A stretch of DNA of 33,265 bases from an uncultured Lachnospiraceae bacterium (lineage in GTDB: Bacteria; Bacillota; Clostridia; Lachnospirales; Lachnospiraceae), in the NCBI GenBank assembly GCA_946040795.1, contig CAMGCK010000018.1:1-33265 (forward strand). Reading direction: 5' to 3'. Each line of letters begins with the position of its first letter. Within the stretch, counting starts at the first letter, position 1. The position numbers and the translations under genes are program-made. This document shows, piece by piece, positions 15,901-24,433 of the stretch. Under the pieces are notes generated by a model that was given only the letters and a program-made list of their open reading frames with translations, ran no database searches and had not been told where the DNA came from.

Positions 15901-18900
15901 CCAGAGCCTTGTCACCGGTATTGCCGGTCAGTTCGTCTTCAACAACGATATCCTTAATAGTAACATTACCGTCGTTGGTAACCTTGATGGTGTAGGTGAT
16001 GGTTTCACCAAGAGATGCAGTGCCATCCATCTTAGAGGTCTTCTCTACAAAGAGGCTCGGCTGCTGCTTCTCGGTCGGATCTTCCTTCTGGCCTTTTCCT
16101 TCAGTCGGATCACCATGCGGGGCGGTGCCCTTTGCGGTTGCAACGTTCAGAACAGAGCCTGCCAGAACATCCTCCTCCGTAACAGTGTAGGTAACAGTCG
16201 TGCTCTTGGATTCACCCGGAGCAATGCTGCCTTCGATGGCCTTGTCGTAAACCTTGGCCTTTTCATCGGTAACCTTTACATTGGAAACCGTTACATTACC
16301 CTCATTCTTAACAATGATGGTGTAGGCAATGGTCTGACCCAGCTTAACTGCGCCATCCGCATTGGAAACCTTGGTAACAGAGATCTTATGATCGATCGGA
16401 TCGGTCTGATCTTCCTTCTGGCCTTTTCCTTCAGTCGGATCACCATTCGGATCAGTGCCCTTTGCGGTTGCAACATTCAGGATGCTTCCCTTCAGGATGT
16501 CCTCTTCAGTTACCTTGTAGGTGGTGGTGAAGGTCTTTTCAGCCTTCGGTGCAAGTGCATCAATCGTCCATGACGCATTGGTCAGTTTATCTTCAACGAG
16601 GATGTTCTTAACAGTAACATTACCATCGTTGGTGACCTTAATGGTGTAGGTGATCACTTCGTTAAGAGATGCCTCACCATCCATCGCGGAGGTCTTTTCA
16701 ACCTTCAGCGTGTTGTTAATGCCAGCCGTCGCATCTTCAGTCTCACCGGTCTTTTCGGTCTTATCACCCTTCGGATCAAAGCCGGTTGCAGTTGCAACAT
16801 TCTTAATGCTGCCTGCAAGGATATCTGCTTCCTCTACAACATAGGTTGCAGTTACTTCCTTGGATTCGCCCGGAGCCAGCTTGCCGACTGCAAGAGCCTT
16901 GGCACCGGTGTTGCCGGTCAGTTCATCTTCAACAGCAATATTTTCAACAGTGACATTACCCTTATTGGTAACAGTGATGGTGTAGGTGATGGTGTCGCCA
17001 AGGGATGCGGTACCTTCTACATCAGAGGTCTTAACAACTTCAAGCTTGTTATTGATCGGATCAGTGTTGCTAGTGACTTCTCCGTCCTTTTCAGTCGGAT
17101 TGCCATTCGGATCGGTACCCTTTGCGGTTGCAACGTTCTTAATGCTGCCTGCAAGGATGTCTGCTTCCTTAACAACATAAGTAACAGTTACGTCCTTATG
17201 AGCCTTCGGAGCCAGCATACCGATCTTCAGTGCCTTGTCACCGGTGTTGCCGGTCAGTTTGTCTTCAACAACAACGTCCTTAATGGTAACATTACCGTTG
17301 TTGGTAACGGTGATGGTATAGGTGATGGTATCACCAAGGGATGCAGTGCCTTCTACATCAGAAGTCTTCACAACTGCCAGGCTCGGATTCGGAGTATCAG
17401 TCGGATCTTCCTTGGTACCTTCGCCCTTCGTCGGCTCACTATCCGGATCGGTACCATGAGCGACTGCCGTGTTAACAATCTTACCCGCCTTGATGTCTTC
17501 TTCCGTTACAACATAGGTTGCGGTAACAGATGCGGATTTTTCCGGAGCAAGTGCCTCTTCAATGACAAGTGCCTTCTCACCGACATTGCCGGTCAGTTCA
17601 TCTTCAACCGTGATACCGGAAACGGTAACATTGCCGATGTTCTTAACGGTAATGGTGTAAGTGATGGTATCGCCAAGCGCTGCGGTACCTTCTACATCAG
17701 AAGTCTTGGTAACTTCCAGCTGTGCCTTCTTTTTAGCAGTATCTGCAGTATCAACATCGCTGAACTCCGTCTCGGAAACACTGAAGGTGACCTTAGCGGT
17801 ATTCTTGAAGCTCTTTGCAAGGATGTCTGCTTCCCGGACAGTGTACTCTGCGTTTACAGTAATAACAGCACCGGCTGCCATAACTGCGGTTGCCTTACCT
17901 TCGGAAACGGTGTAACCATTGCCCGGAAGGATCGTTACACCTTCCTGCTCGCTGATGGTTGCAGTTGCTTCCTGATTATAAATGTTCTTAATCCGGATCC
18001 GGAAGCTGATCTTCTCACCAAGATCGAACTCACCGCCCTCGTGGTTCTTCACAACAGCATCGGAGTCGGTCGGATCAGACGGCTCGGTGATGGTGAAGGT
18101 GCCCGGAACATAAGTTACAACATAGTTGCCCTGTTCAGCTTCACCGGTAACATTGATGGTGTAAGTACCGACAAGTTCGCCGGACTCTCGTGCAACCTGG
18201 TAGCTGACAGTATCGTTGCCAACCGTGCCCTCAACCACTGCGGTCAGGGTCGGATCCTGCGTGCCATAAGCCTTGCTGTTATCATTTGCGGTAACAGTGA
18301 CGGCCTTGGCGGTAATGGTCATGGTACCCTGTGTGATATCAAACTTCACATTTGCGAAGTTTGCATTGGTGTTAACAAAATCAGATTCTGCCATATTCAT
18401 GGAGCTGCTGCCCACATTGGTCTGAGCTGCAGATGCAGCACCCACGAAGCTGAAGCCTGCTTCCGTGTAAAGCGGATTGCTGATGGAGGTTACAGTGTAG
18501 CCTTCAGTCTTGTGTTCCGTACCGTCGTAAGTCTTGGTATCGCTAATACCAACGATGGTAACAACAACTTCATCCGTAACCGGGGTGATGGTCATGGAAC
18601 CATCGGTAACCGTGAAGGAAACGGTAAAGTTGCCGGATTCGTTGATATTTGCAAACTGATTTTCCTTAAGACCCATCGGCTCGGTACCGGCCTCAGTACG
18701 AGCTGCGGAAGCATTACCGGAGAAGGCAAAGTCATTCTCAGTATAAAGAGAGCTGCTAATGGCGGTCGTATAACCGGACACACTGTGCTCAGCGCTATCA
18801 TAAACATGAGAATCCGTGTTGCCGGTAATGGCAACGGTGACTGCCAGCGGATCAACTTTAACGTAACCATCGGTCACGATTTCAAATACAACCGAGTCAA

Positions 18901-21682
18901 AGCCGTCATTGTTATTGACGAACATGTCTGAGGTAAGACCCATCGGGGTAGTGCCGACATCGGTGCGTGACGCAGAAGCCGTACCGTTAAAGGTAAAGTC
19001 CGATGCCTGATACAGATCATTGGTGATTTTTACGATCTCATAGCCTGCAGCGGTATGTGCTTCACCGTTGTAGGTTTCCTTTACGGTGTTACCCTTGATC
19101 TGTACGGTAACATTGGATTCCTTGGTGATCATGACGTAACCGTTCGTCACCTTAAAGGTTACATCAAAGTTCGCATTTTTGTTCGTGAACTTGTCTGCAG
19201 CAAGTCCCATCACATCCCTGCCGGACTGAATGCGGGAAGCGGTGGTCTTGGTGCCTTCTGCTAAAGAGAAATCATTTACAGTATAAAGATCGTTGTCGAT
19301 GTCTACAGTATAACCGGAAGCAGTATGCTCCTTTCTGTCATACTTTGCTTCAACAACGTCGCCGACGATGGTTACGGTAACCGGAGCCGGAGTGATGGTC
19401 AGCGTACCAAGATCTTCTACTAAGGTGTAGTTCGTGGAAACTACATCATTCCACTGGAGGTCATAACCATTATTTCCTTCTGCAGTATCAGCAACATTGA
19501 CGACTTCGGTAGCATCTGCACCGGTTGTGAAGGTAACCTTCTCGCCTTCGCCGTTGACAAAACCTTCAATGGTACCTGCTGCTGCAAGTTCAGTACCGTC
19601 GTAAACCTTGGAGGCATCCGGGGTAGTAACTTTCAGCTGTACCGGAGTGATGGTAAGAGAACCGGTCTCATACTCATATTCGAAATGATCGGAAATATCC
19701 ACATCACCCAACTTAATTACAGGCTCCTTTTTGCCGAAACTACCTGCATAAGCATTTCCGCTTGCATTATGTCCTGCTGCTGCATAAGTCACGCCGTCCC
19801 AGGTTGCGCCTTCAGGAAGTCCCTGTACCTGAATGCCGCTGATGGACTGATCCAGACCGTTGTACGCCTTTGAGGCAGTTTCACCGACGAACTTGATCGT
19901 TGTCTTCGGCATATACTGAGCGATGAAAGTGATCACATAGCCATTCTTATTGGTATTGTCCTTAACAAGCTCTGCTCTGCTGTAATTCCAGCCTGCAAAG
20001 TAATAATGCTCATCTGCGGTAACTGCCGGATATTCCGGAGTTGCCGCATTAGCCTTGATATTATTGTAAACAACCTGACCATCTGCATTCTGATCTTTAA
20101 GAGTACCGTACTCGCCCTTGTCGAAGATCACCGTGTAAAGTGTGGTCTGACCGGTTACACCCGGAACCGGGAATTCAATATCAGGAGTTGAAGTACCATC
20201 CGGGAAATTCAGGATGGTCTTACCGTTGACCGGATGATACTCGCTGTCATTATAGCCTGCAGCATCTGCGTCAACATGAACCTGATAAGTGATCGTATAT
20301 TTGTAATAAGTAACATTACCGTCCGTGGTAACAACCGGGTCGCCTAAAGACCAGACACCGTCCGTATAAGTACCGCCGGTGATCGTGCTCAGATCAACAG
20401 TGATTCCTTCCGGCATCGGATCGGTGATGGTAGTACCTGCACCGGTAAGACCATCGGTGATGTTTTTGGTAATTGCAGCTAAAGCAGTATTCAGTTCTGA
20501 AGTATTGTCTGCATTAAATGCAGTGCTTGCAGAAGTTGCAATCTTATTTGCAAGGAAGTCGCCGCATTTTTCATTGTTGCGTACGATATCATTTGCAGCA
20601 CCGAAGCATACGGTGTAAAGTGTTGACTTCGTCTTTACAGACGTTGCGGAGTTTACAGTTGCATTATATTCAGTCTGGCTGCAGCTTCCCCCATCTCCAT
20701 CAGACCCGTTTCTGCAAGAGGTAGGAATACCATCTGTAAGAAGTACCACATTCTTCATGGAGGTGGGAATATTCTTTACAGTATCCTTGTCGAGCTGTGA
20801 AGAAGCATTATAAAGACCGTCATCGGTATTTGTTGCACCATCCGGGGAAAGTGCATTGATTTTACTCACCACGGCATTATAGCCAGCCTCAGTGGAAACA
20901 TCGATCCAATCCTGAGTCACAGAAGCGGAACCGGAATAAGTAACCAGTGACACATAACGACCAATACCATTCGCATACGGATACTGATCGCCTCTGTATG
21001 AATTCAGGAAGCTGATCATGGCCGTCTTTGCAACAGCGATACGCTTCTGAGAATCCTGAACGTTGTTGGATACATAATACTTACATTTGCTGCTGTGTGA
21101 GTCCTGCTCACGACAATCTTCACAAGCCTTGTAGGTTATGATATACCATTTATACTCTATTTTCTGCTCATCCTTAACAGAATTATCGGCGTAGTATATG
21201 CAGCTGTTCTTGTGGCTTCCGTCACCGCCGCACTCCGCGCAGTATCTCATGGAACCGGAACGGTCAATTACCAGCACCGTTGCCGCTGCCTCCGGATTGG
21301 TAGTCGTCGTGGTCTGCTTCGTTACAAACTGAAGCGTTACATTATATACGTTGGGGTCCTCCGTCGCCGTTGCCCTCTTGGAAAGGCTAAAGGCGGCTTT
21401 CGCCTCCGTATCTACGACATTTCCGTTCGCGTCATAATAAATGATGCCATTTCCGGTCTGTCCCCAGATCTCACCATTGTAAGCACCGTCGACAGTACCT
21501 GCTGTTTCCGTTCCATTCGTTCCATCAGGACTGAAAACGACCGGGACATCCGCTTCGTTCTGCGGAAACAGGCTTTCATTTGCTTTCAATTCAGAAGTAC
21601 CGCGTGATGCAATGACTACACCGGACACGGTCAGGATCGTTGAAAGTACGACTGCGAGCATGATTTTAAGCTTCTTGCTCAT
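12971..21682 (-). CDS. Giant VWA/MBG/DUF11-repeat surface adhesin with Cys-containing C-terminal anchor (module 2)
   Basis: A 2903-residue exported protein with AAAGGAG before the ATG. Residues 1-34 are a signal peptide. A VWA domain (about 133-405) has the metal site DRSGSM (Asp140, Ser142, Ser144), Thr in DGATNTDDG (281-289) and LLTDG (Asp317). Its first loop carries two C-x2-C-x5-H-x3-C units. A Listeria-Bacteroides-like domain follows (about 530-600), then about seven MBG-type Ig domains (about 600-1205) with KVYDG/TYDGTEH signatures. About 13 DUF11/DUF7507-type repeats (about 1207-2680) form a stalk of LGDTITYTITVKNxGNVTV units. A MucBP-like domain (about 2700-2775), an acidic Thr/Glu stretch and a transmembrane anchor TPAGSIDLDHKCCILHF end in a 37-residue charged tail. 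LPXTG is absent. It is likely a long fibrous adhesin with a ligand-binding tip. Confidence 0.88.
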   Translation of the reverse strand: MSKKLKIMLAVVLSTILTVSGVVIASRGTSELKANESLFPQNEADVPVVFSPDGTNGTETAGTVDGAYNGEIWGQTGNGIIYYDANGNVVDTEAKAAFSLSKRATATEDPNVYNVTLQFVTKQTTTTTNPEAAATVLVIDRSGSMRYCAECGGDGSHKNSCIYYADNSVKDEQKIEYKWYIITYKACEDCREQDSHSSKCKYYVSNNVQDSQKRIAVAKTAMISFLNSYRGDQYPYANGIGRYVSLVTYSGSASVTQDWIDVSTEAGYNAVVSKINALSPDGATNTDDGLYNASSQLDKDTVKNIPTSMKNVVLLTDGIPTSCRNGSDGDGGSCSQTEYNATVNSATSVKTKSTLYTVCFGAANDIVRNNEKCGDFLANKIATSASTAFNADNTSELNTALAAITKNITDGLTGAGTTITDPMPEGITVDLSTITGGTYTDGVWSLGDPVVTTDGNVTYYKYTITYQVHVDADAAGYNDSEYHPVNGKTILNFPDGTSTPDIEFPVPGVTGQTTLYTVIFDKGEYGTLKDQNADGQVVYNNIKANAATPEYPAVTADEHYYFAGWNYSRAELVKDNTNKNGYVITFIAQYMPKTTIKFVGETASKAYNGLDQSISGIQVQGLPEGATWDGVTYAAAGHNASGNAYAGSFGKKEPVIKLGDVDISDHFEYEYETGSLTITPVQLKVTTPDASKVYDGTELAAAGTIEGFVNGEGEKVTFTTGADATEVVNVADTAEGNNGYDLQWNDVVSTNYTLVEDLGTLTITPAPVTVTIVGDVVEAKYDRKEHTASGYTVDIDNDLYTVNDFSLAEGTKTTASRIQSGRDVMGLAADKFTNKNANFDVTFKVTNGYVMITKESNVTVQIKGNTVKETYNGEAHTAAGYEIVKITNDLYQASDFTFNGTASASRTDVGTTPMGLTSDMFVNNNDGFDSVVFEIVTDGYVKVDPLAVTVAITGNTDSHVYDSAEHSVSGYTTAISSSLYTENDFAFSGNASAARTEAGTEPMGLKENQFANINESGNFTVSFTVTDGSMTITPVTDEVVVTIVGISDTKTYDGTEHKTEGYTVTSISNPLYTEAGFSFVGAASAAQTNVGSSSMNMAESDFVNTNANFANVKFDITQGTMTITAKAVTVTANDNSKAYGTQDPTLTAVVEGTVGNDTVSYQVARESGELVGTYTINVTGEAEQGNYVVTYVPGTFTITEPSDPTDSDAVVKNHEGGEFDLGEKISFRIRIKNIYNQEATATISEQEGVTILPGNGYTVSEGKATAVMAAGAVITVNAEYTVREADILAKSFKNTAKVTFSVSETEFSDVDTADTAKKKAQLEVTKTSDVEGTAALGDTITYTITVKNIGNVTVSGITVEDELTGNVGEKALVIEEALAPEKSASVTATYVVTEEDIKAGKIVNTAVAHGTDPDSEPTKGEGTKEDPTDTPNPSLAVVKTSDVEGTASLGDTITYTITVTNNGNVTIKDVVVEDKLTGNTGDKALKIGMLAPKAHKDVTVTYVVKEADILAGSIKNVATAKGTDPNGNPTEKDGEVTSNTDPINNKLEVVKTSDVEGTASLGDTITYTITVTNKGNVTVENIAVEDELTGNTGAKALAVGKLAPGESKEVTATYVVEEADILAGSIKNVATATGFDPKGDKTEKTGETEDATAGINNTLKVEKTSAMDGEASLNEVITYTIKVTNDGNVTVKNILVEDKLTNASWTIDALAPKAEKTFTTTYKVTEEDILKGSILNVATAKGTDPNGDPTEGKGQKEDQTDPIDHKISVTKVSNADGAVKLGQTIAYTIIVKNEGNVTVSNVKVTDEKAKVYDKAIEGSIAPGESKSTTVTYTVTEEDVLAGSVLNVATAKGTAPHGDPTEGKGQKEDPTEKQQPSLFVEKTSKMDGTASLGETITYTIKVTNDGNVTIKDIVVEDELTGNTGDKALAVGTLAPGESKKVTAAYVVTEDDILAGSIKNVATAKGTDPSDKPTEKDGTVKDATDDVDTTIEVEKAVKSIGGKTYAEGMKADLDDEIVYTITVTNKGNVTLTNLAVEDELTGNVGENALVIESLAPGDSETVEVQYTVTEADILAGKITNTATVTGDDPDNDPDNDPEGGDDVDVTTEDKDNTITVTKTSVISGEDKVASLGETITYTITVKNEGNVTVSNIKIEDELVGRNGESAWTIDALAPGEEETFNAAYVVTEADILKGSITNTALATGSDPENETTQGGDDVTDKTDDKDNTIIVTKTSVISGEDKVASLGETITYTITVKNDGNVTVNNIMVEDEMTGNVGENAWIIASLAPGATSEPIVVEYTVTEADILKGEILNVATATGTDPEDETTADDGEKEDPTDKTSPSVFVEKTVKSIGGDAEKTTAALGDVIVYTIKVTNNGNLTLTDVVVEDELTGDEITIAELAPKATEEYEVQYTVKEADILAGSIRNFVTVNGNDPDDDPENDPSDDDDIVTPTDDVNNTIEVVKTSDVAEGTTVGLGDRITYTITVTNKGNVTVKDIQVVDELVGLDETIAELAPADQVNEAGQWTTTRTYIVTEEDIVNGTIVNHVTAQGTDPNGEVTGSDYEITDDTDPIDGSYTITKVISNKKSEYKVGDTIQYTITVTNTGNITRHNVVVTDQLTGAAGKVVIAASRDYVVRDNKATIASLAPGETILVNASYKVLADDVNMTIKNAAVAEASDGDPTPDDGENPDPQPTPDVSAVVEKNYTLTIHYQYADGATAAADYTHKYLAGETFRIVSPSIAGYTPNYSAVNSPATGMPAKDLTFTIVYTKNPDPVPPQVTPTEPTTEEETTEEIEETTEEETTEEETVEETTEAPEAVITETDDGSYDLTVIEPEKTPAGSIDLDHKCCILHFLLMLIAMIVLCAYTDKRKKYQKDINDVKLVLTDAGIDVENLDKQGKEGSK
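13650..17725. repeat. Array of twelve DUF11/DUF7507-type repeats
   Basis: Units of about 320-370 bases start near 17722, 17390, 17055, 16715, 16390, 16060, 15725, 15355, 15013, 14665, 14312 and 13960 (minus strand). A divergent thirteenth lies upstream at about 17725-18060. Units near 15355 and 15013 are nearly identical over their first 50 or so residues, pointing to recent duplication. Confidence 0.85.
21044..21241. repeat. Duplicated zinc-knuckle-like insert in the VWA domain
   Basis: Residues 148-186 and 187-213 of the giant adhesin are two related units. Cys148, Cys151, His157, Cys161 and Cys187, Cys190, His196, Cys200 have identical C-x2-C-x5-H-x3-C spacing, and each is followed by a YY-x2-N-x-V-x-D-x-QK stretch. 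The 39-residue offset shows a tandem duplication. Confidence 0.85.
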
Positions 21683-22394
21683 GTTTTCTCCTTTCTTTTC
21701 ATCCTTGAGCGGGATGAAAATGCTTTTAATTCCCTTCTGCAGAACTCATGAAGCCGAAGAAACCCTTCACCATTAATGGCTTCTTCGACTCCGCGAATCA
21801 TCACAGAAATTTGTTTTATACAGGTTAAGACTGAATTAGAAGCCAAAAAGGCTCACCCGTTTTTGCAATATTTTTGTAATATTTATGATCTCTTCTTCAT
21901 ATTTTGAAGTTATCCACAATTTGCTCCGACATCTGAACTCCAATATTCCAAAGCCCCCCTTTTTGTGCATGAATTCGGAATATATGTTAAATATTTTCCT
22001 GATTCATCGTTGCTCATCTCATATCTTTTCACATTTTCAGATAAAACTACAAAAGAAAATAAATTAAACAATTTAACCATTTGCCTTTTCTTTTACCCCT
22101 CCCCCCTTTCATTTCCCGCCTCATCTTTGGACATTAAGCATCAATTGCTGCAATTTTGTCCTCGCCTCACTGAGTTATTCACAAAATGCCCTCTCCGCAT
22201 AATTTTTTGAATAAAATGTTCCATATTTTGAGCCATCCCCAATTATATTCCACTCGCTATCCGCCTTTCCCGTTTTCCTGATCCGGTGCCCCATTATATA
22301 GGAAGACAAAACCATATATAGTGTCTTGTTTTCCATTCTTCTTTCTGATATAATTAGTAGAACTATTTTTAACTCTACTGAGGAGGATATTCAA
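21683..22394. other. AT-rich divergent intergenic region between module 2 and the pilus operon
   Basis: This 712-base region holds the untranslated leader of the giant adhesin on the minus strand. Close to its ribosome binding site is a CATCC/GGATG hairpin (about 21697-21719). Further up, two mutually exclusive stems can form: GAAGCC (21750-21755) with GGCTTC (21778-21783), or CGAAGAA (21755-21761) with TTCTTCG (21781-21787). I matched no known riboswitch to it. The middle (about 21890-22260) is AT-rich with no credible gene. The plus side ends with the promoter at 22326-22354. Confidence 0.5.
22326..22354 (+). promoter_or_regulatory. Promoter of the pilus-like operon
   Basis: TTGTTT (22326-22331), a 17-base spacer and TATAAT (22349-22354) lie 41 bases before the first start codon of the ten-gene plus-strand operon. 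Confidence 0.7.
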
Positions 22395-23081
22395 ATGAAG
22401 ACCCAAACCTGGTATAAATCCATTCAGCTGGCTGTCATGCTTATCATCACCGCCATCTGCCTTTTCCTGGTCCTCTCCGATCAGAATCTGTACCATGCCG
22501 TGGCCAACGACAGCAGCATCCGCATTCTCTGCGTCATGCTCTGGGCCGCCCTGCTGGTCTCATTCCTGTTTATTTTCTTTGATTTCAAATATTTCCTGAC
22601 CTACAGAAAGGACTATTCGGAAATGGATTATTCCGTCCGCTCCGATCCGGTTTCCGGCATTTCCAATCGTTTCAGCTGCGACATGCTGATCGAACAGTAT
22701 CTGGACATGCCGCTGCCCAAGGACATGGCCTGCATCACTTTCGTCATTACCAATATGCAGGATATCAACCGTGTGTACGGTCACCGCGCCGGCAACACGC
22801 TGATTCGTGACTTTTCCATGATCCTTCGCATGACTGCCCAGGGTGTCTGCTTCGTCGGCAGAAACGGCGGCAACAATTTCCTGGCTATTTTTGAAGAAGG
22901 TTCACAGGAATCCATCGCCAGCATGCTGAGCATCCTCGAGAAGAAGATCGAAGCCCACAACAGTGTGGATTCCGCGCTTCCCATTCGCTACGCCTACGGT
23001 GTGGCTTTCCACGAAACTGAGGCCGATGCCGCAACAATCACCGACCTGATTGCACTTTCCAACAGACGTATTCCGAAATAA
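22395..23081 (+). CDS. Membrane protein with degenerate GGDEF domain
   Basis: A 228-residue protein (AGGAGG before the ATG) with two transmembrane helices (about 10-28 and 43-63) and a C-terminal GGDEF-type domain from about 84 (DPVSGISNRFSCDML, the usual D-x-LTGLxNR opening). The signature loop reads RNGGNNF, residues 156-162, so GGDEF has become GGNNF and the metal/catalytic acids are lost. The domain is also short at its end. A diguanylate cyclase activity is therefore unlikely; it could bind GTP or serve as a protein-protein sensor. It is the promoter-proximal gene of the operon, 26 bases ahead of the ECF sigma factor gene, and could feed an envelope signal to that switch. Confidence 0.8.
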   Translation: MKTQTWYKSIQLAVMLIITAICLFLVLSDQNLYHAVANDSSIRILCVMLWAALLVSFLFIFFDFKYFLTYRKDYSEMDYSVRSDPVSGISNRFSCDMLIEQYLDMPLPKDMACITFVITNMQDINRVYGHRAGNTLIRDFSMILRMTAQGVCFVGRNGGNNFLAIFEEGSQESIASMLSILEKKIEAHNSVDSALPIRYAYGVAFHETEADAATITDLIALSNRRIPK

Positions 23082-23107
23082 TCAATCATCACCAATGAGG
23101 GGGACTG

Positions 23108-23665
23108 ATGGCTGAACTTGATTATCAGTATATAGCAAGCCTTGTCGATCAGGCACGCGCAGGTTCATCCGACGCCTTTGCCGAGCTATATGCTGCCACC
23201 TATAAAAAACAATACCTGTTTGCCTGCGGTTATCTGAAGGACGATTATCTTGCCCAGGATGCCGTTCAGGAAACTTTTATCCTGGCATTCAAAAACCTGC
23301 CTTCTCTGCTGGACTCCAAGCTTTTTATTTCCTGGCTGAATCAGATCAATTTCCGAGTCTGCTACGACATGAACATCAAGCAGAAACAGTTCAATGTGAT
23401 CTCCACGGAAGAGGAAGTACTGGAAGCCCTGCCAGCGGAACGCAGCTACGAACCGGAAGCAGAAGTGGTCCGTATCGATGAAAAACGCTACATCATTGAA
23501 CAGGTCATGTCCCTGCCCTTCTCCGAGTCGCAGGCCATTTATCTGTATTACTACCAGAACATGAAAATCGATGATATCGCGTATATCATGGAGATCAGCA
23601 GAAGTACCGTCAAACGTTATCTGAAGACAGGCAAGGAGCGCCTGAAAAAACTGCTCACTGTTTAA
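23108..23665 (+). CDS. ECF-type RNA polymerase sigma factor
   Basis: A 185-residue sigma-70 family protein. Region 2 (about 20-90) contains DYLAQDAVQETFILAFKNL, the core-binding and -10 recognition segment. Region 4 (about 130-183) carries LPFSESQAIYLYYYQNMKID and the helix-turn-helix IAYIMEISRSTVKRYLKTGK. An acidic linker joins them. The size and lack of regions 1 and 3 fit the ECF group. The ATG at 23108 follows GAGGGGG. The next gene encodes a one-helix membrane protein with an extracytoplasmic domain, the usual place of the anti-sigma factor, so this factor probably responds to a surface signal and may drive this operon or other envelope genes. Confidence 0.9.
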   Translation: MAELDYQYIASLVDQARAGSSDAFAELYAATYKKQYLFACGYLKDDYLAQDAVQETFILAFKNLPSLLDSKLFISWLNQINFRVCYDMNIKQKQFNVISTEEEVLEALPAERSYEPEAEVVRIDEKRYIIEQVMSLPFSESQAIYLYYYQNMKIDDIAYIMEISRSTVKRYLKTGKERLKKLLTV

Positions 23666-23679
23666 GAAAGGAGGGCACA

Positions 23680-24411
23680 ATGGCAAAGAAAAAGAACACA
23701 AATGAATATCGCATCCGTGAACATGAGCCGAATCTTGAAACGGCCGAACAGATGCTGACTAATATTTTCGAGGAACTGAAACTGGAACCGGCTTCCGTCC
23801 CGCTTGAAGTCATGCTCTCCTACGTCAAATACCGCCGTGAGCGTTACAAGCTGCAGCGCGCGACCCTGGTCGTGATCCTTATTCTGTTCATCATGCTGCC
23901 GCTGCAGTTTATACCCCCGACCTTTACAGTCACCCAGCTTTCCGGCACTGAAACCGGCGTTCCGACTTACATTATTAAATTGAGCGGTCCCATGCCGGTA
24001 GCATCCGTCACCGCCAGCGTGGACGATGCCCTCTTCCCCGTTACCGAGCTCGGTGACCGCGTGTACAGCGTACAGCCCATGCAGAACGGAACCATGAACA
24101 TCCGCGTCACTTTAAGCAATCGTCAGTACAGAGACGCATCGATCCAGGTGTCCAACATCGACACCTCCACCCCGTATCTGGTCTCCAGCAACATGGAGGA
24201 CAACCGTCTGTATCTGTATGTGGCGGACGATGGGACCGGCATCGACTACAACCGGATCTATGCAGAAGAGCTGGATGGCACGACCGTTTACCCGTCATCC
24301 TGGAACGTGGGTACCGGCGAGATCGTCTTTGACAACGCCTCAAACGCCCTGAATGTCTACATTCCGGACACCCGCGGCAATTATCTGCATCTGGTACTTA
24401 CCTTGAATTAA
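23680..24411 (+). CDS. Anti-sigma-like membrane protein with extracytoplasmic Ig-like domains
   Basis: A 243-residue protein. A charged cytoplasmic part (1-60), one transmembrane helix (about 61-78) and an external beta-rich part (about 85-243) form the layout of a membrane anti-sigma factor. The external part has two Ig-like stretches: TVTQLSGTETG to VTLSNRQ, and TPYLVSSNMEDNRLYLYVADDGTG onward. I see no ZAS zinc motif in the cytoplasmic part, so the assignment rests on position 14 bases after the sigma gene and on topology. Its start has AAAGGAGG upstream. A direct sensing role for the external domain is an inference. Confidence 0.7.
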   Translation: MAKKKNTNEYRIREHEPNLETAEQMLTNIFEELKLEPASVPLEVMLSYVKYRRERYKLQRATLVVILILFIMLPLQFIPPTFTVTQLSGTETGVPTYIIKLSGPMPVASVTASVDDALFPVTELGDRVYSVQPMQNGTMNIRVTLSNRQYRDASIQVSNIDTSTPYLVSSNMEDNRLYLYVADDGTGIDYNRIYAEELDGTTVYPSSWNVGTGEIVFDNASNALNVYIPDTRGNYLHLVLTLN

Positions 24412-24433
24412 CCCCTGAGGAGGCCTGAGAAAA

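Noticed and set aside
17198-18931. Open frame of 577 codons on the plus strand opposite the giant adhesin
   Set aside because: Antisense shadow of the repetitive adhesin; no domain signals, and the repeats simply mirror the repeats of the coding strand.
21683-21900. Possible c-di-GMP riboswitch before the giant adhesin gene
   Set aside because: The leader has hairpins, but I could not find the conserved GEMM core bases, so no riboswitch class is claimed.
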